Shown: in pieces, positions 1 to 5,110 of the stretch
Layout: every line of letters starts with the position of its first letter
How positions within the stretch are numbered: the stretch's first letter is position 1
From: Prolixibacteraceae bacterium
GTDB taxonomy: Bacteria > Bacteroidota > Bacteroidia > Bacteroidales > Prolixibacteraceae
DNA: 5,110 nt
Assembly (NCBI GenBank): GCA_027858145.1
Contig: JAQIDF010000363.1
Location: forward strand, 1 to 5,110
Direction of reading: 5' to 3'
Translations under genes and position numbers: made by a program
The notes under the pieces: generated by a model
The model's database searches: none
What the model was told of the DNA's origin: nothing
The model's input: only the letters and a program-made list of their open reading frames with translations

Positions 1-463
1 AACGTTTTTCCGATGCTCGAATATCCCGTATCCGTTCCAATAATTCATCGAAATAGTCAGGTCTGCCATCTGGATTTTTCAAACGCTCATCATCCATTAC
101 AAACCCTTTTACCATATATTCTTTTAGGTTTTTGTTTGCCCAAATCCTAAACTGTGTACCTCGTTTACTACGAACCCGAAAACCGATTGCCAAAATCATA
201 TCGAGCGAGTAAAAAGTAACATTATACTGTTTACCATCATCGGCAGTTGTAAAGTAATTCTTTACAACTGAATTGTCTTCTAATTCTCCTTCCGTCAGTA
301 TGTTAGATATATGTTGCCCGATGTTTTGCTTTGAGGTGGCAAAAAGTTCAGCAAGTTGATTTTGGTTCATCCAAATATTGCCGTCTTTGGCATATAAAGC
401 AACTGATGCTTTGCCACCGGCAGTTTTATAAATGATTATATTTTGTTGGCTATTGTTGTCCAT
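1..463 (-). CDS. rhuM: RhuM-family protein, N-terminal part (cut by window edge)
   Basis: The reading frame opens at the ATG whose first base is 463 and stays open for 154 codons to base 1, so the C-terminal part is missing. The translation starts MDNNSQQNIIIYKTAGGKAS. It carries the hallmark N-terminal region of the Virulence_RhuM family: IWMNQNQLAELFATSKQNIG (about residues 29-48, a helix-turn-helix-like segment), the segments EGELEDNSVVKNY and YSLDMILAIGFRVRSKRGTQ, FRIWANKNLKEYMVKGF, and DDERLKNPDGRPDYFDELLE. Family members are usually a little over 300 residues, so about half is visible. RhuM was named from a Salmonella pathogenicity island, but its biochemical role is unknown; a DNA-binding or regulatory function is only inferred. 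The start lies two bases after the stop of the upstream restriction-modification gene, which implies co-transcription and translational coupling. RhuM genes are often found beside restriction-modification genes. I see no Shine-Dalgarno sequence. Family assignment is firm; function is not. Confidence 0.93.
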   Translation of the reverse strand, partial: MDNNSQQNIIIYKTAGGKASVALYAKDGNIWMNQNQLAELFATSKQNIGQHISNILTEGELEDNSVVKNYFTTADDGKQYNVTFYSLDMILAIGFRVRSKRGTQFRIWANKNLKEYMVKGFVMDDERLKNPDGRPDYFDELLERIRDIRASEKR

Positions 464-465
464 AA

Positions 466-3400
466 TTATTTTAATGAATTTTCTACAATGGCGATTTCAT
501 CATCGGTTAAATCGTAAAGCTTATAAACCATTTGGTCGATTTCCTTATCGGTTTTTTCAATTTCGGATTTTAGGGTTTGGGCTTTTTCTTTTTGCTCGTT
601 GAAATATTGCAACCACTCGGCTTCTTCCGATAAGCTGAGTTTCACTTTTGCTTTTTGAAGTTCTTTGAGAAAATCTTTGCTTTCCAGTTCATGCCAGTTT
701 TGAAGTTTATTGCTGAATCTTTCAATTTCATATTTGGATTGGAGGTAATTCAGAAGATTGGAATTCTTATTCTGAAACTCAATTGATTTTTGAATAATGA
801 TTTTAACCCTATTTTCAATTTCATGCGCTATTCCATTATCGCCATTTAATTTTGGGATTTTTAAGGTTTTCCAGTCTTCAGGATAAATGTGGATATTACT
901 CCTTCTGTTTGTATTCAATTCATAACGAATAACTGATGAGTTAAGAATTGCCAATAAAAAGTTGTAAGAATAAAAAGCTGATATTTTTTCAAATTCCGTC
1001 CGTTCTTCTTCGGTTCCATACGCTTTATTCAAACTATTATTATTGACATTTTGTAAATCAATCCATCGCTTAAAACCAATTGCACTCTCGTTAAAATATC
1101 CATTATTATCGTCCAGAAATGTTCTTGGAAAAATTCCGGGACTTCTCATCGTTATCAACTTTGGCGAGCCTTCAAACATTTCAGTAAAACCTTTTCTTCG
1201 CCATTTTGAGGGAGAGCGGTCAGTTCCATATTCAATCCATCTTGGTTGCTGCAAAATCCATTTCCCAATATCTTTTCCTTCAAAATAAAGTTTTTGGTGT
1301 GTATCGTCATTAATTTCAGATAGGAGGTCGCCGACTAAAAATTCTCCTTTATACTTCTTTTCATCACTATTTCCGACAATTCCGACAGATGAGTAACATA
1401 TCTGCGATAAATAATTATGTTCAAAATAATTATCCAGAACGCTTTGTTTTGAATCAATTCTCATACTTTCCGGGTACGACTCAAAGACTTCATCGCTGAA
1501 TGTATTGTTATTGAATTGAATTCTTTTGGTATAGCTTGTCGAAACCATTTTCTGAAAGTTTACGATTACGCTTTTTACGCCCACATTCTGAAAAACTATA
1601 ATATCCGGGAAATAGTCAATTTGATATAGATAACGATTTGATATTGACCATTCTATACTTTTTTTGGCATATTCTGCATGACAATATGCATCAGGAATAA
1701 TTAAAGAAACTTTTCCATTAGTTTTAGTTAGTTGAATGGATTTCTCAATAAATGGAATGTATAAATCCCATTTTCCTGCCAAAGTTTCAAATTGATTTGA
1801 TTTAACAAGATACTCTCTGAAATCCAAAGAATTGCCGGGACTGTCAGCGCGTACATACGGTGGATTACCAATAACAACATCAAAACCACCATCTTTCATA
1901 ATTTCAGGAAACTCGTTGTGCCAATTAAATTCTGATGATAATAGAGAGTTTCCGCATTTAATGTTGTTATTCAGCTTCGAAAGTTTTCGCCCTTTTTGTG
2001 CAGTGCGCAACCACAACGAGAGTTTGGCAATCTCAACACTTTCATCGTTAATATCTACGCCATAAAGGTTTTTTTCTAAAATGGTTTTGTCGGTATCGAA
2101 CAAACGAAGTTTTTCACCTGTCAGTTCAGCAATAATATCGTCAATTTGTTGGTGTTCGTTAATTAAAAAATTGAGCGCCTGGTTCAGAAAAGCCCCCGAA
2201 CCACAAGCCGGGTCAACAATTTTTAAACTAAACAACCAATCTTTGTAAGCTTGCAGCGTTTCAAACAGCTTTTTTCCAGTAGCTGATATTTTTCCGTTTT
2301 TAGTTTTAATCGATTCGTCAAACTCAATCTCAAGAATACCCAATTTTTCACGCTTTTCTATACATAGTGTTCCAATGGTATTTTCAACAATGTATTGCGT
2401 AATGTATTTTGGTGTGTAAAAAACACCGTCTTTTTTGCGTTTTGTTTTGTTTTTATCGGTTGCCGTGCCTTCTATTTCGGCTGTAATTTCTTCAATTTCG
2501 TTTAACGAATGCTCAAAAATATGCCCCAATATATTTACGTCAACTTCGGTGCTGTAATCGTATGAAGAAAGGAGCAAAGCATCGTTTTTTAGCACTTCAT
2601 CATCAAGGGTAATGCTGTCAAGAATTTCATCGGGGGCAAACAGTCCACCATTATAGGCAGGCAAATCGTAAGTCTTGTATTTGTGTCCTTTGTCGAGATG
2701 AATGAAGAATTTCACAAATCGACTGTAAAGCGAGAAATATTCATCGTTGTCGATAAAAAATTGCCATTGTTCAACAATTTTCGAAATGGCGTTTGGCGGA
2801 ACTAATCCTGTGTCTTCTGCAAAAAACACAAATAATAATCGGTCGAGAAATTTTTGCGATTTTTTGAAAAGCGTGAGTTTGTCGTATTGCGGATTGTTTT
2901 TTACAAGGTTGTTGTAGATTTTGTATTTGAACGATGAATAGTCTTTGTACAGTTTGTCCGAAATATTTTCCTCGTGAAATTTAGTTTTGGTTTTTAGTTT
3001 TAGCGGTAAATCAGTCAGGATGCTGTCTTTTTGTAACAGCAGATACAAAAGCTGAAAATTGTCTTTTGGCAAGTTGAACAAATCAAATTCCTCGTATTCG
3101 TTGGAATAGTCGATGTAAAAACGCAATTTCTGAAAATTTGATGTAATCACATATTTACATTCGGGCTGATTGTTTTTATAATTGAATGCTTGTTGAGTAA
3201 CGTTTGTAAGGTCTTTTGTTTTTGTCGATTTTAGCTCAATTACAGCAATGGCTTTGTCATTTTTTAAAATTGCACCATCAGCTTTTTTGCCATCAGTTTG
3301 ATTTTTAAATTCTCGTGCTAAGTTGTAATTATCAGCTGGTTTTAAAGTATATCCAAACACATCTACAAAAATATCCCGAAGAAATCCGTCTTGATATTCT

Positions 3401-3537
3401 TCCTCTTTCATTTTCTGAATCTCAGCGATTTTAGAGAAAGAATAATTTTCAATGAATTTTTCAAATGCCTTATCTACTTGCTCTTTGTCAAGTTGTGACA
3501 AATGGTTATTTATAACAGATTTTTGGAATATACTCAT
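466..3537 (-). CDS. Type IIG restriction-modification enzyme (Eco57I-like fused nuclease and N6-adenine methyltransferase)
   Basis: This is a 1023-residue single-chain enzyme that should both cut unmodified DNA and methylate adenine within its own target, using S-adenosylmethionine. The N-terminal nuclease (HSDR_N-like, about residues 35-145) shows the PD-(D/E)XK pattern D87, E101-x-K103, followed by Q116-x-x-x-Y120. A helical linker (about 185-365) leads into the methyltransferase. Its motifs are motif X GVFYTP (371-376), motif I DPACGSGAF (442-450), the acidic motif II YGVDIN (492-497), motif III KCGNSLL (527-533), and the catalytic motif IV NPPY (558-561) that marks N6-adenine enzymes. A TaqI-like recognition domain covers about 700-895, including GKDIGKW (754-760). 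The helical C-terminus ends in the typical IDQMVYKLYDLTDDEIAIVE. All catalytic motifs and the family's usual length of about 1000 residues are present, so the gene looks functional. The ATG at 3537 is preceded by AT-rich DNA without a clear Shine-Dalgarno sequence, as is common in Bacteroidota. BREX PglX is excluded because a nuclease domain is present. The recognition sequence cannot be read from the protein. Confidence 0.96.
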   Translation of the reverse strand: MSIFQKSVINNHLSQLDKEQVDKAFEKFIENYSFSKIAEIQKMKEEEYQDGFLRDIFVDVFGYTLKPADNYNLAREFKNQTDGKKADGAILKNDKAIAVIELKSTKTKDLTNVTQQAFNYKNNQPECKYVITSNFQKLRFYIDYSNEYEEFDLFNLPKDNFQLLYLLLQKDSILTDLPLKLKTKTKFHEENISDKLYKDYSSFKYKIYNNLVKNNPQYDKLTLFKKSQKFLDRLLFVFFAEDTGLVPPNAISKIVEQWQFFIDNDEYFSLYSRFVKFFIHLDKGHKYKTYDLPAYNGGLFAPDEILDSITLDDEVLKNDALLLSSYDYSTEVDVNILGHIFEHSLNEIEEITAEIEGTATDKNKTKRKKDGVFYTPKYITQYIVENTIGTLCIEKREKLGILEIEFDESIKTKNGKISATGKKLFETLQAYKDWLFSLKIVDPACGSGAFLNQALNFLINEHQQIDDIIAELTGEKLRLFDTDKTILEKNLYGVDINDESVEIAKLSLWLRTAQKGRKLSKLNNNIKCGNSLLSSEFNWHNEFPEIMKDGGFDVVIGNPPYVRADSPGNSLDFREYLVKSNQFETLAGKWDLYIPFIEKSIQLTKTNGKVSLIIPDAYCHAEYAKKSIEWSISNRYLYQIDYFPDIIVFQNVGVKSVIVNFQKMVSTSYTKRIQFNNNTFSDEVFESYPESMRIDSKQSVLDNYFEHNYLSQICYSSVGIVGNSDEKKYKGEFLVGDLLSEINDDTHQKLYFEGKDIGKWILQQPRWIEYGTDRSPSKWRRKGFTEMFEGSPKLITMRSPGIFPRTFLDDNNGYFNESAIGFKRWIDLQNVNNNSLNKAYGTEEERTEFEKISAFYSYNFLLAILNSSVIRYELNTNRRSNIHIYPEDWKTLKIPKLNGDNGIAHEIENRVKIIIQKSIEFQNKNSNLLNYLQSKYEIERFSNKLQNWHELESKDFLKELQKAKVKLSLSEEAEWLQYFNEQKEKAQTLKSEIEKTDKEIDQMVYKLYDLTDDEIAIVENSLK

Positions 3538-3693
3538 TAGTCTGGTTTAATATCAAGCAATAAAAATAATCATTTCTACCGTGCGTAGGAAAAGAAACAG
3601 CTCTTTTGCAATTTTTGATTTGTGTGTTGGATTCTTTTTTTAAGTAGTAAATTATTGTATCTCGCTGTCTTTTTTCACTGGGCGGTAACGTTA
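3538..3693. other. Intergenic leader upstream of the restriction-modification gene
   Basis: This AT-rich stretch has no open frame of note. It must hold the promoter of the minus-strand operon, but I could not find a convincing Bacteroidota promoter (TTTG around -33 with TAnnTTTG around -7). The nearest partial match on the minus strand is TATTTTTA within about 3555-3575, and it has no matching upstream box. No regulator-gene or control-box arrangement is visible beside the operon. Confidence 0.4.
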
Positions 3694-3801
3694 GTATAAG
3701 AATAGTAGCCGACTGCGTGGCACTTTCCTGTCAAGTTACAAGAACGTTGAAGCGGGCTACAACCATTGAATTTACTACTGTTTCGGCTATTATTTTTATA
3801 C
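3694..3801. repeat. 108-bp imperfect palindromic element with 19-bp inverted-repeat ends
   Basis: The left arm GTATAAGAATAGTAGCCGA (3694-3712) is the inverse of the right arm TCGGCTATTATTTTTATAC (3783-3801), with only two differences. Both differences give G-U pairs in a plus-strand transcript, so the fold is better on the plus strand than on the minus strand. The 70-nt interior is richer in GC than the flanks. It contains GGCTAC (3755-3760), which could pair with the same GTAGCC (3705-3710) as the right arm, giving a competing fold. It contains no gene. It resembles dispersed palindromic intergenic repeats that I recall from Bacteroidota genomes, but that is memory only. A small structured RNA or a short non-autonomous mobile element are alternatives. 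Confidence 0.7.
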
Positions 3802-3804
3802 ATT

Positions 3805-3830
3805 GTGTGCCCTGCATGAGCAGCGCACAC
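3805..3830. repeat. GC-rich hairpin next to the palindromic element
   Basis: GTGTGC (3805-3810) pairs with GCACAC (3825-3830). After one C-C mismatch, CTGC (3812-3815) pairs with GCAG (3820-3823) around the tetraloop ATGA. It starts three bases after the right arm of the 108-bp element, so it may belong to that element. Its GTGTG also matches the group II intron 5' consensus GTGYG, but that sequence is locked in the hairpin, which makes an intron start here less likely. Confidence 0.6.
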
Positions 3831-3902
3831 TTGTTGAAGCTCTTGAAAAACTTTAAATATGCAAATTTATTTCAAGTTGACAAAAGATTATTCAACAAGT
3901 GT
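3827..3902 (+). repeat. Perfect 12-bp inverted repeat followed by a T-tract; terminator-like
   Basis: ACACTTGTTGAA (3827-3838) is the exact inverse of TTCAACAAGTGT (3891-3902). A nested 7-bp pair, CTTGAAA (3842-3848) with TTTCAAG (3870-3876), lies inside. A run of eight T (3902-3909) follows the right arm, which resembles an intrinsic terminator for plus-strand transcription, although the 52-nt loop is long and the stem is AT-rich. No plus-strand gene lies upstream, so a terminator here would have to serve a lost gene or a small RNA. The left arm shares ACAC with the preceding hairpin, so the two folds are mutually exclusive. Confidence 0.55.
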
Positions 3903-3904
3903 TT

Positions 3905-4406
3905 TTTTTCCAGAGGGTTCATCCTGTGAAATGCAAAGCAATTCTGCCTTGGCAGATTATTTCACGGGATAAAGTCCCTTATACGCCGGGGTTACGCCCG
4001 GAAGTATTAGCAAGTGGCAAGGTGGTTTGGGGTGACGCAAGCACTGAAGGAAGCCAGACTGCAACCGTCTGTACGGACGGACAGGAATTACAGGATTAGT
4101 ATGTCCTGTAAGGCGTCCCGATATAGGATTTGTAAGGTTTTGTTTCAGCAAAACCAACAGAACCCATAATCGGGACGACAGGGATAGACAGAAGGGAAAA
4201 GCTATTACCAGGGGAGGTCTCATCAACCACGGGTTGGTTATGATGAGAAGTCAGCAGAATCATAGTAGGCGAGGGTACTACCGTTGTAGCGGTATTGAAC
4301 AGGAAGAATAGAATGGCAGCGTTCGACTGAGCTCACGCCGAAGTTTTGTGAGCGAACAAATGGGCGGCTATTCCAACAAAAGAAGCTACACGCTGAAGGA
4401 GGAACA
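3905..4406 (+). ncRNA. Group II intron ribozyme RNA, domains I-III region
   Basis: Several stems can be drawn by eye. They are CCTGTGAAAT (3923-3932) with ATTTCACGGG (3959-3968), enclosing CTGC/GCAG; CCGGG (3986-3990) with CCCGG (3997-4001); CCGTC (4065-4069) with GACGG (4076-4080); TTACAGGA (4088-4095) with TCCTGTAA (4104-4111) around an 8-nt loop; GTCCCGAT (4115-4122) with ATCGGGAC (4169-4176), continuing inward to GGTTTTG (4136-4142) with CAAAACC (4149-4155); TCTCATCAACC (4218-4228) with GGT and TGATGAGA (4236-4248); and GTTC/GCTCAC (4321-4336) with GTGAGC/GAAC (4348-4357). This catalytic scaffold folds around exon-binding loops and, with domain V, performs splicing and retrohoming. Stems are mostly perfect, in contrast to the damaged protein. 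I have not assigned domain borders. Identification rests on overall pattern and the maturase that follows. Confidence 0.75.
4397..4402 (+). promoter_or_regulatory. Strong Shine-Dalgarno sequence AGGAGG
   Basis: AGGAGG ends four bases before the ATG at 4407. It is the only strong ribosome-binding site in the window. The maturase start at 4520 has only the weak AGAAAG (4513-4518) ahead of it, so ribosomes may load here and reach the maturase by reinitiation. Confidence 0.5.
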
Positions 4407-4511
4407 ATGAACGTTGAAGTTGATGTAATGCGAGTGTTGCGAGATATTGCGAGTGTGCAAGCGCAACACAACGGTCACATTGACGACAACAGAGTAAGAA
4501 CTATTAATTAA
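4407..4511 (+). CDS. Candidate 34-residue leader peptide upstream of the intron maturase
   Basis: A short frame begins at ATG 4407 behind a consensus AGGAGG and ends with TAA at 4509-4511, eight bases before the maturase ATG. It would encode a polar peptide starting MNVEVDVMRVLRDIASVQAQ and ending in RVRTIN, with no signal peptide or membrane segment. I do not recognise it. Its position at the start of the domain IV loop suggests a role in coupling translation to the maturase. It could equally be a chance frame in structured intron RNA. The strong ribosome-binding site and the short gap to the next start are the only support. Confidence 0.3.
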   Translation: MNVEVDVMRVLRDIASVQAQHNGHIDDNRVRTIN

Positions 4512-4834
4512 CAGAAAGTATGAATCTATTAAATCAAATCCTACACCCAGTAAACATGACTAAAGCACAAGACCGTGTAATAGGAAATAAGGGGGTAGCA
4601 GGAGTTGATGGCATGAAGGTATCGGAGTTGAGCCAATGGATGAAAGAACACCGAACGGAATTGATTCTATCAATTGAAAATGGCACCTATCAACCAGCAA
4701 TGGTTTTGGGCGTTGAGATTGATAAACAATCTGGCGGTAAACGCTTATTGGGGTACTTTCGCTATGCAAATATGCAGAACAAGTTGAAAGAACTGGATGT
4801 TTGGATTCGTTGCCGGTTGCGCTATTGTATTTGG

Positions 4835-4860
4835 TCCCGATGGAAGTTATCGGGAGGAAG
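4835..4860. repeat. TCCCGAT...ATCGGGA inverted repeat with GGAAG duplication
   Basis: TCCCGAT (4835-4841) and ATCGGGA (4849-4855) form a 7-bp inverted repeat around a 7-nt spacer. GGAAG occurs at 4842-4846 and again at 4856-4860, flanking TTATCGGGA. Removing one GGAAG plus TTATCGGGA (14 nt) restores the expected maturase reading WKKPNKR, so this looks like a small insertion with a 5-bp direct repeat that broke the gene. Confidence 0.75.
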
Positions 4861-4935
4861 AAACCAAACAAGCGCATGCGTAGCTACATTCGAATGGGTT
4901 TAAGCCCAGGTCAAGCCTACGCATGGTCACGCTCA

Positions 4936-4953
4936 TCCCGATAATTATCGGGA
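4936..4953. repeat. Perfect 18-bp palindrome inside the maturase remnant
   Basis: TCCCGATAATTATCGGGA is its own reverse complement. It falls inside the conserved SR-GGW part of the maturase domain. Removing the last 12 bases (TAATTATCGGGA) restores a family-length WSRSSRGGW, whereas the present sequence has TAA in frame. It shares both arms with the repeat about 100 bases upstream, which suggests the same process acted twice. Confidence 0.8.
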
Positions 4954-4989
4954 GGTGGTTGGGCGCAATCGTGTAGCCCAATCATGAAA

Positions 4990-5075
4990 CGAGCACAATA
5001 AAACGTTGTTCAGAGATCTTTATTAATATGCGAGTTCAGGCGAATGCATAAAATATTTTAATATATGAGGCTAAA
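4990..5075. other. About 86-bp foreign insertion in the maturase C-terminus
   Basis: The conserved maturase tail SPIMK ends at 4989 and TTVTIARLKRRG begins at 5076 in another frame. In intact relatives these segments are adjacent or nearly so. The intervening AT-rich bases contain stops in the expected frame and no clear terminal inverted repeats. AAA at both borders could be a short target duplication, but it is too short to mean much. The segment is unidentified. Confidence 0.6.
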
Positions 5076-5110
5076 ACCACTGTTACTATTGCACGGTTAA
5101 AACGCAGAGG

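Larger units (their letters stand above)
3899..5110 (+). mobile_element. Degenerate group II intron (retroelement remnant), 3' end outside the window
   Basis: The ribozyme-like structured region about 3905-4406, followed by a maturase reading frame in the position of domain IV, identifies a bacterial group II intron. Domain I-type landmarks include GCAAGTGGCAAGGT and GAAGTCAGCAGA, which I recognise from introns of this kind. The 5' boundary is uncertain. GTG at 3899 matches four of five bases of the GTGYG consensus and sits about 620 nt before the maturase start, a usual distance. However, I could not find a convincing EBS-IBS pairing to the preceding bases, so 5' truncation is possible. The maturase C-terminus is still being read at 5110, so domains V and VI and the 3' splice site must lie beyond. 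The maturase carries several inactivating lesions, so the element is not autonomous. Its base composition is visibly richer in GC than the neighbouring operon, consistent with separate arrival. Confidence 0.83.
4520..5110 (+). pseudogene. ltrA: Group II intron reverse transcriptase/maturase, broken by a deletion and insertions
   Basis: The intact N-terminus begins MNLLNQILHPVNMTKAQ and runs through RT-0 and the start of RT-1 (NKGVAGVDGM, residues 23-32; NGTYQP, 54-59; GGKRLLG, 72-78), a typical LtrA-type protein. At residue 78/79 (about 4753) it jumps, still in frame, to the thumb/maturase segment YFRYANMQNKLKELDVWIRC. Roughly 250 residues are missing, including all of RT-2 to RT-7 and the YADD catalytic box. 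A 14-nt insertion after WK (about 4847-4860) then shifts the frame, so the present frame stops at 4903 after 127 codons. The ancestral maturase frame continues from 4858 as KKPNKRMRSYIRMGLSPGQA and AYAWSRSSR. It is interrupted by TAA at 4942, resumes as GGWAQSCSPIMK (4954-4989), and reappears after about 86 foreign bases as TTVTIARLKRRG (5076-5110), running off the edge. The protein cannot be active. Family assignment is secure; exact lesion borders are inferred from the usual family pattern. Confidence 0.9.

Noticed and set aside
466..3537. BREX-type PglX methyltransferase
   Set aside because: The protein has an N-terminal PD-(D/E)XK nuclease and type IIG architecture, and no other BREX gene is visible.
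3578..3590. GTGCG at about 3581 as the group II intron 5' end
   Set aside because: It matches the consensus, but would put the intron start over 900 bases before the maturase and place the palindromic element inside the ribozyme.
3694..3801. Integron attC site
   Set aside because: The element is palindromic and GTTAG occurs near one end, but the paired RYYYAAC/GTTRRRY core boxes are not present at both ends.
3717..3929. 70-codon plus-strand frame across the palindromic element
   Set aside because: It spans the inverted repeats and the intron border and has no start signal, so it is a chance frame.
3957..4226. 89-codon minus-strand frame and 66-codon plus-strand frame over the intron RNA
   Set aside because: Both lie across the structured ribozyme stems, lack a ribosome-binding site and give translations unlike any protein I know.
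3742..4419. GAACGTTGAAG present near 3742 and again near 4409 as a direct repeat
   Set aside because: Only 11 bases match, the flanks differ and the contexts are unrelated, so chance is likely.
4560..4877. Long minus-strand open frame opposite the maturase
   Set aside because: It is the antisense of the recognised maturase remnant, and its translation shows no family features.
1..5110. CRISPR array or tRNA gene
   Set aside because: No regularly spaced direct repeats and no cloverleaf with GTTCRANNC were seen on either strand.

Overview
The window looks like Bacteroidota chromosome. It is AT-rich, its two protein genes have no obvious Shine-Dalgarno sequence, and it carries a group II intron with a Bacteroidota-like maturase plus palindromic TCCCGAT repeats. 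The phylum is inferred from these traits and not proven. The window has two unrelated halves that meet in a repeat-rich intergenic stretch.

The left half (1-3537, minus strand) is a two-gene defence-type operon. The first gene is an intact 1023-residue single-chain type IIG restriction-modification enzyme. It combines an N-terminal PD-(D/E)XK nuclease, a central Eco57I-type N6-adenine methyltransferase with an NPPY motif, and a C-terminal TaqI-like DNA-recognition domain. Two bases after its stop codon begins a RhuM-family gene, of which 154 residues are visible before it runs off the left edge. This tight spacing implies one transcript and translational coupling.

The intergenic stretch (3538-3898) has no gene. 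It holds a 108-bp element bounded by 19-bp inverted repeats (3694-3801), a GC-rich hairpin (3805-3830), and a pair of perfect 12-bp inverted repeats (3827-3838 and 3891-3902) that end in a T-tract.

The right half (about 3899-5110, plus strand) is a decayed group II intron. Its ribozyme part (about 3905-4406) still shows several well-paired stems. The intron-encoded reverse transcriptase/maturase, starting at 4520, is clearly broken. An internal deletion joins RT-0/RT-1 directly to the thumb/maturase domain, so the YADD catalytic box is gone. A 14-nt insertion at about 4847-4860 shifts the frame. A 12-nt insertion at about 4942-4953 adds an in-frame stop and completes a perfect palindrome. An insertion of about 86 nt (about 4990-5075) separates the maturase C-terminus, which resumes at 5076 and runs past the right edge. 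Domains V and VI would lie just beyond the window. The element cannot encode a working reverse transcriptase and would need an outside maturase to move or splice efficiently.
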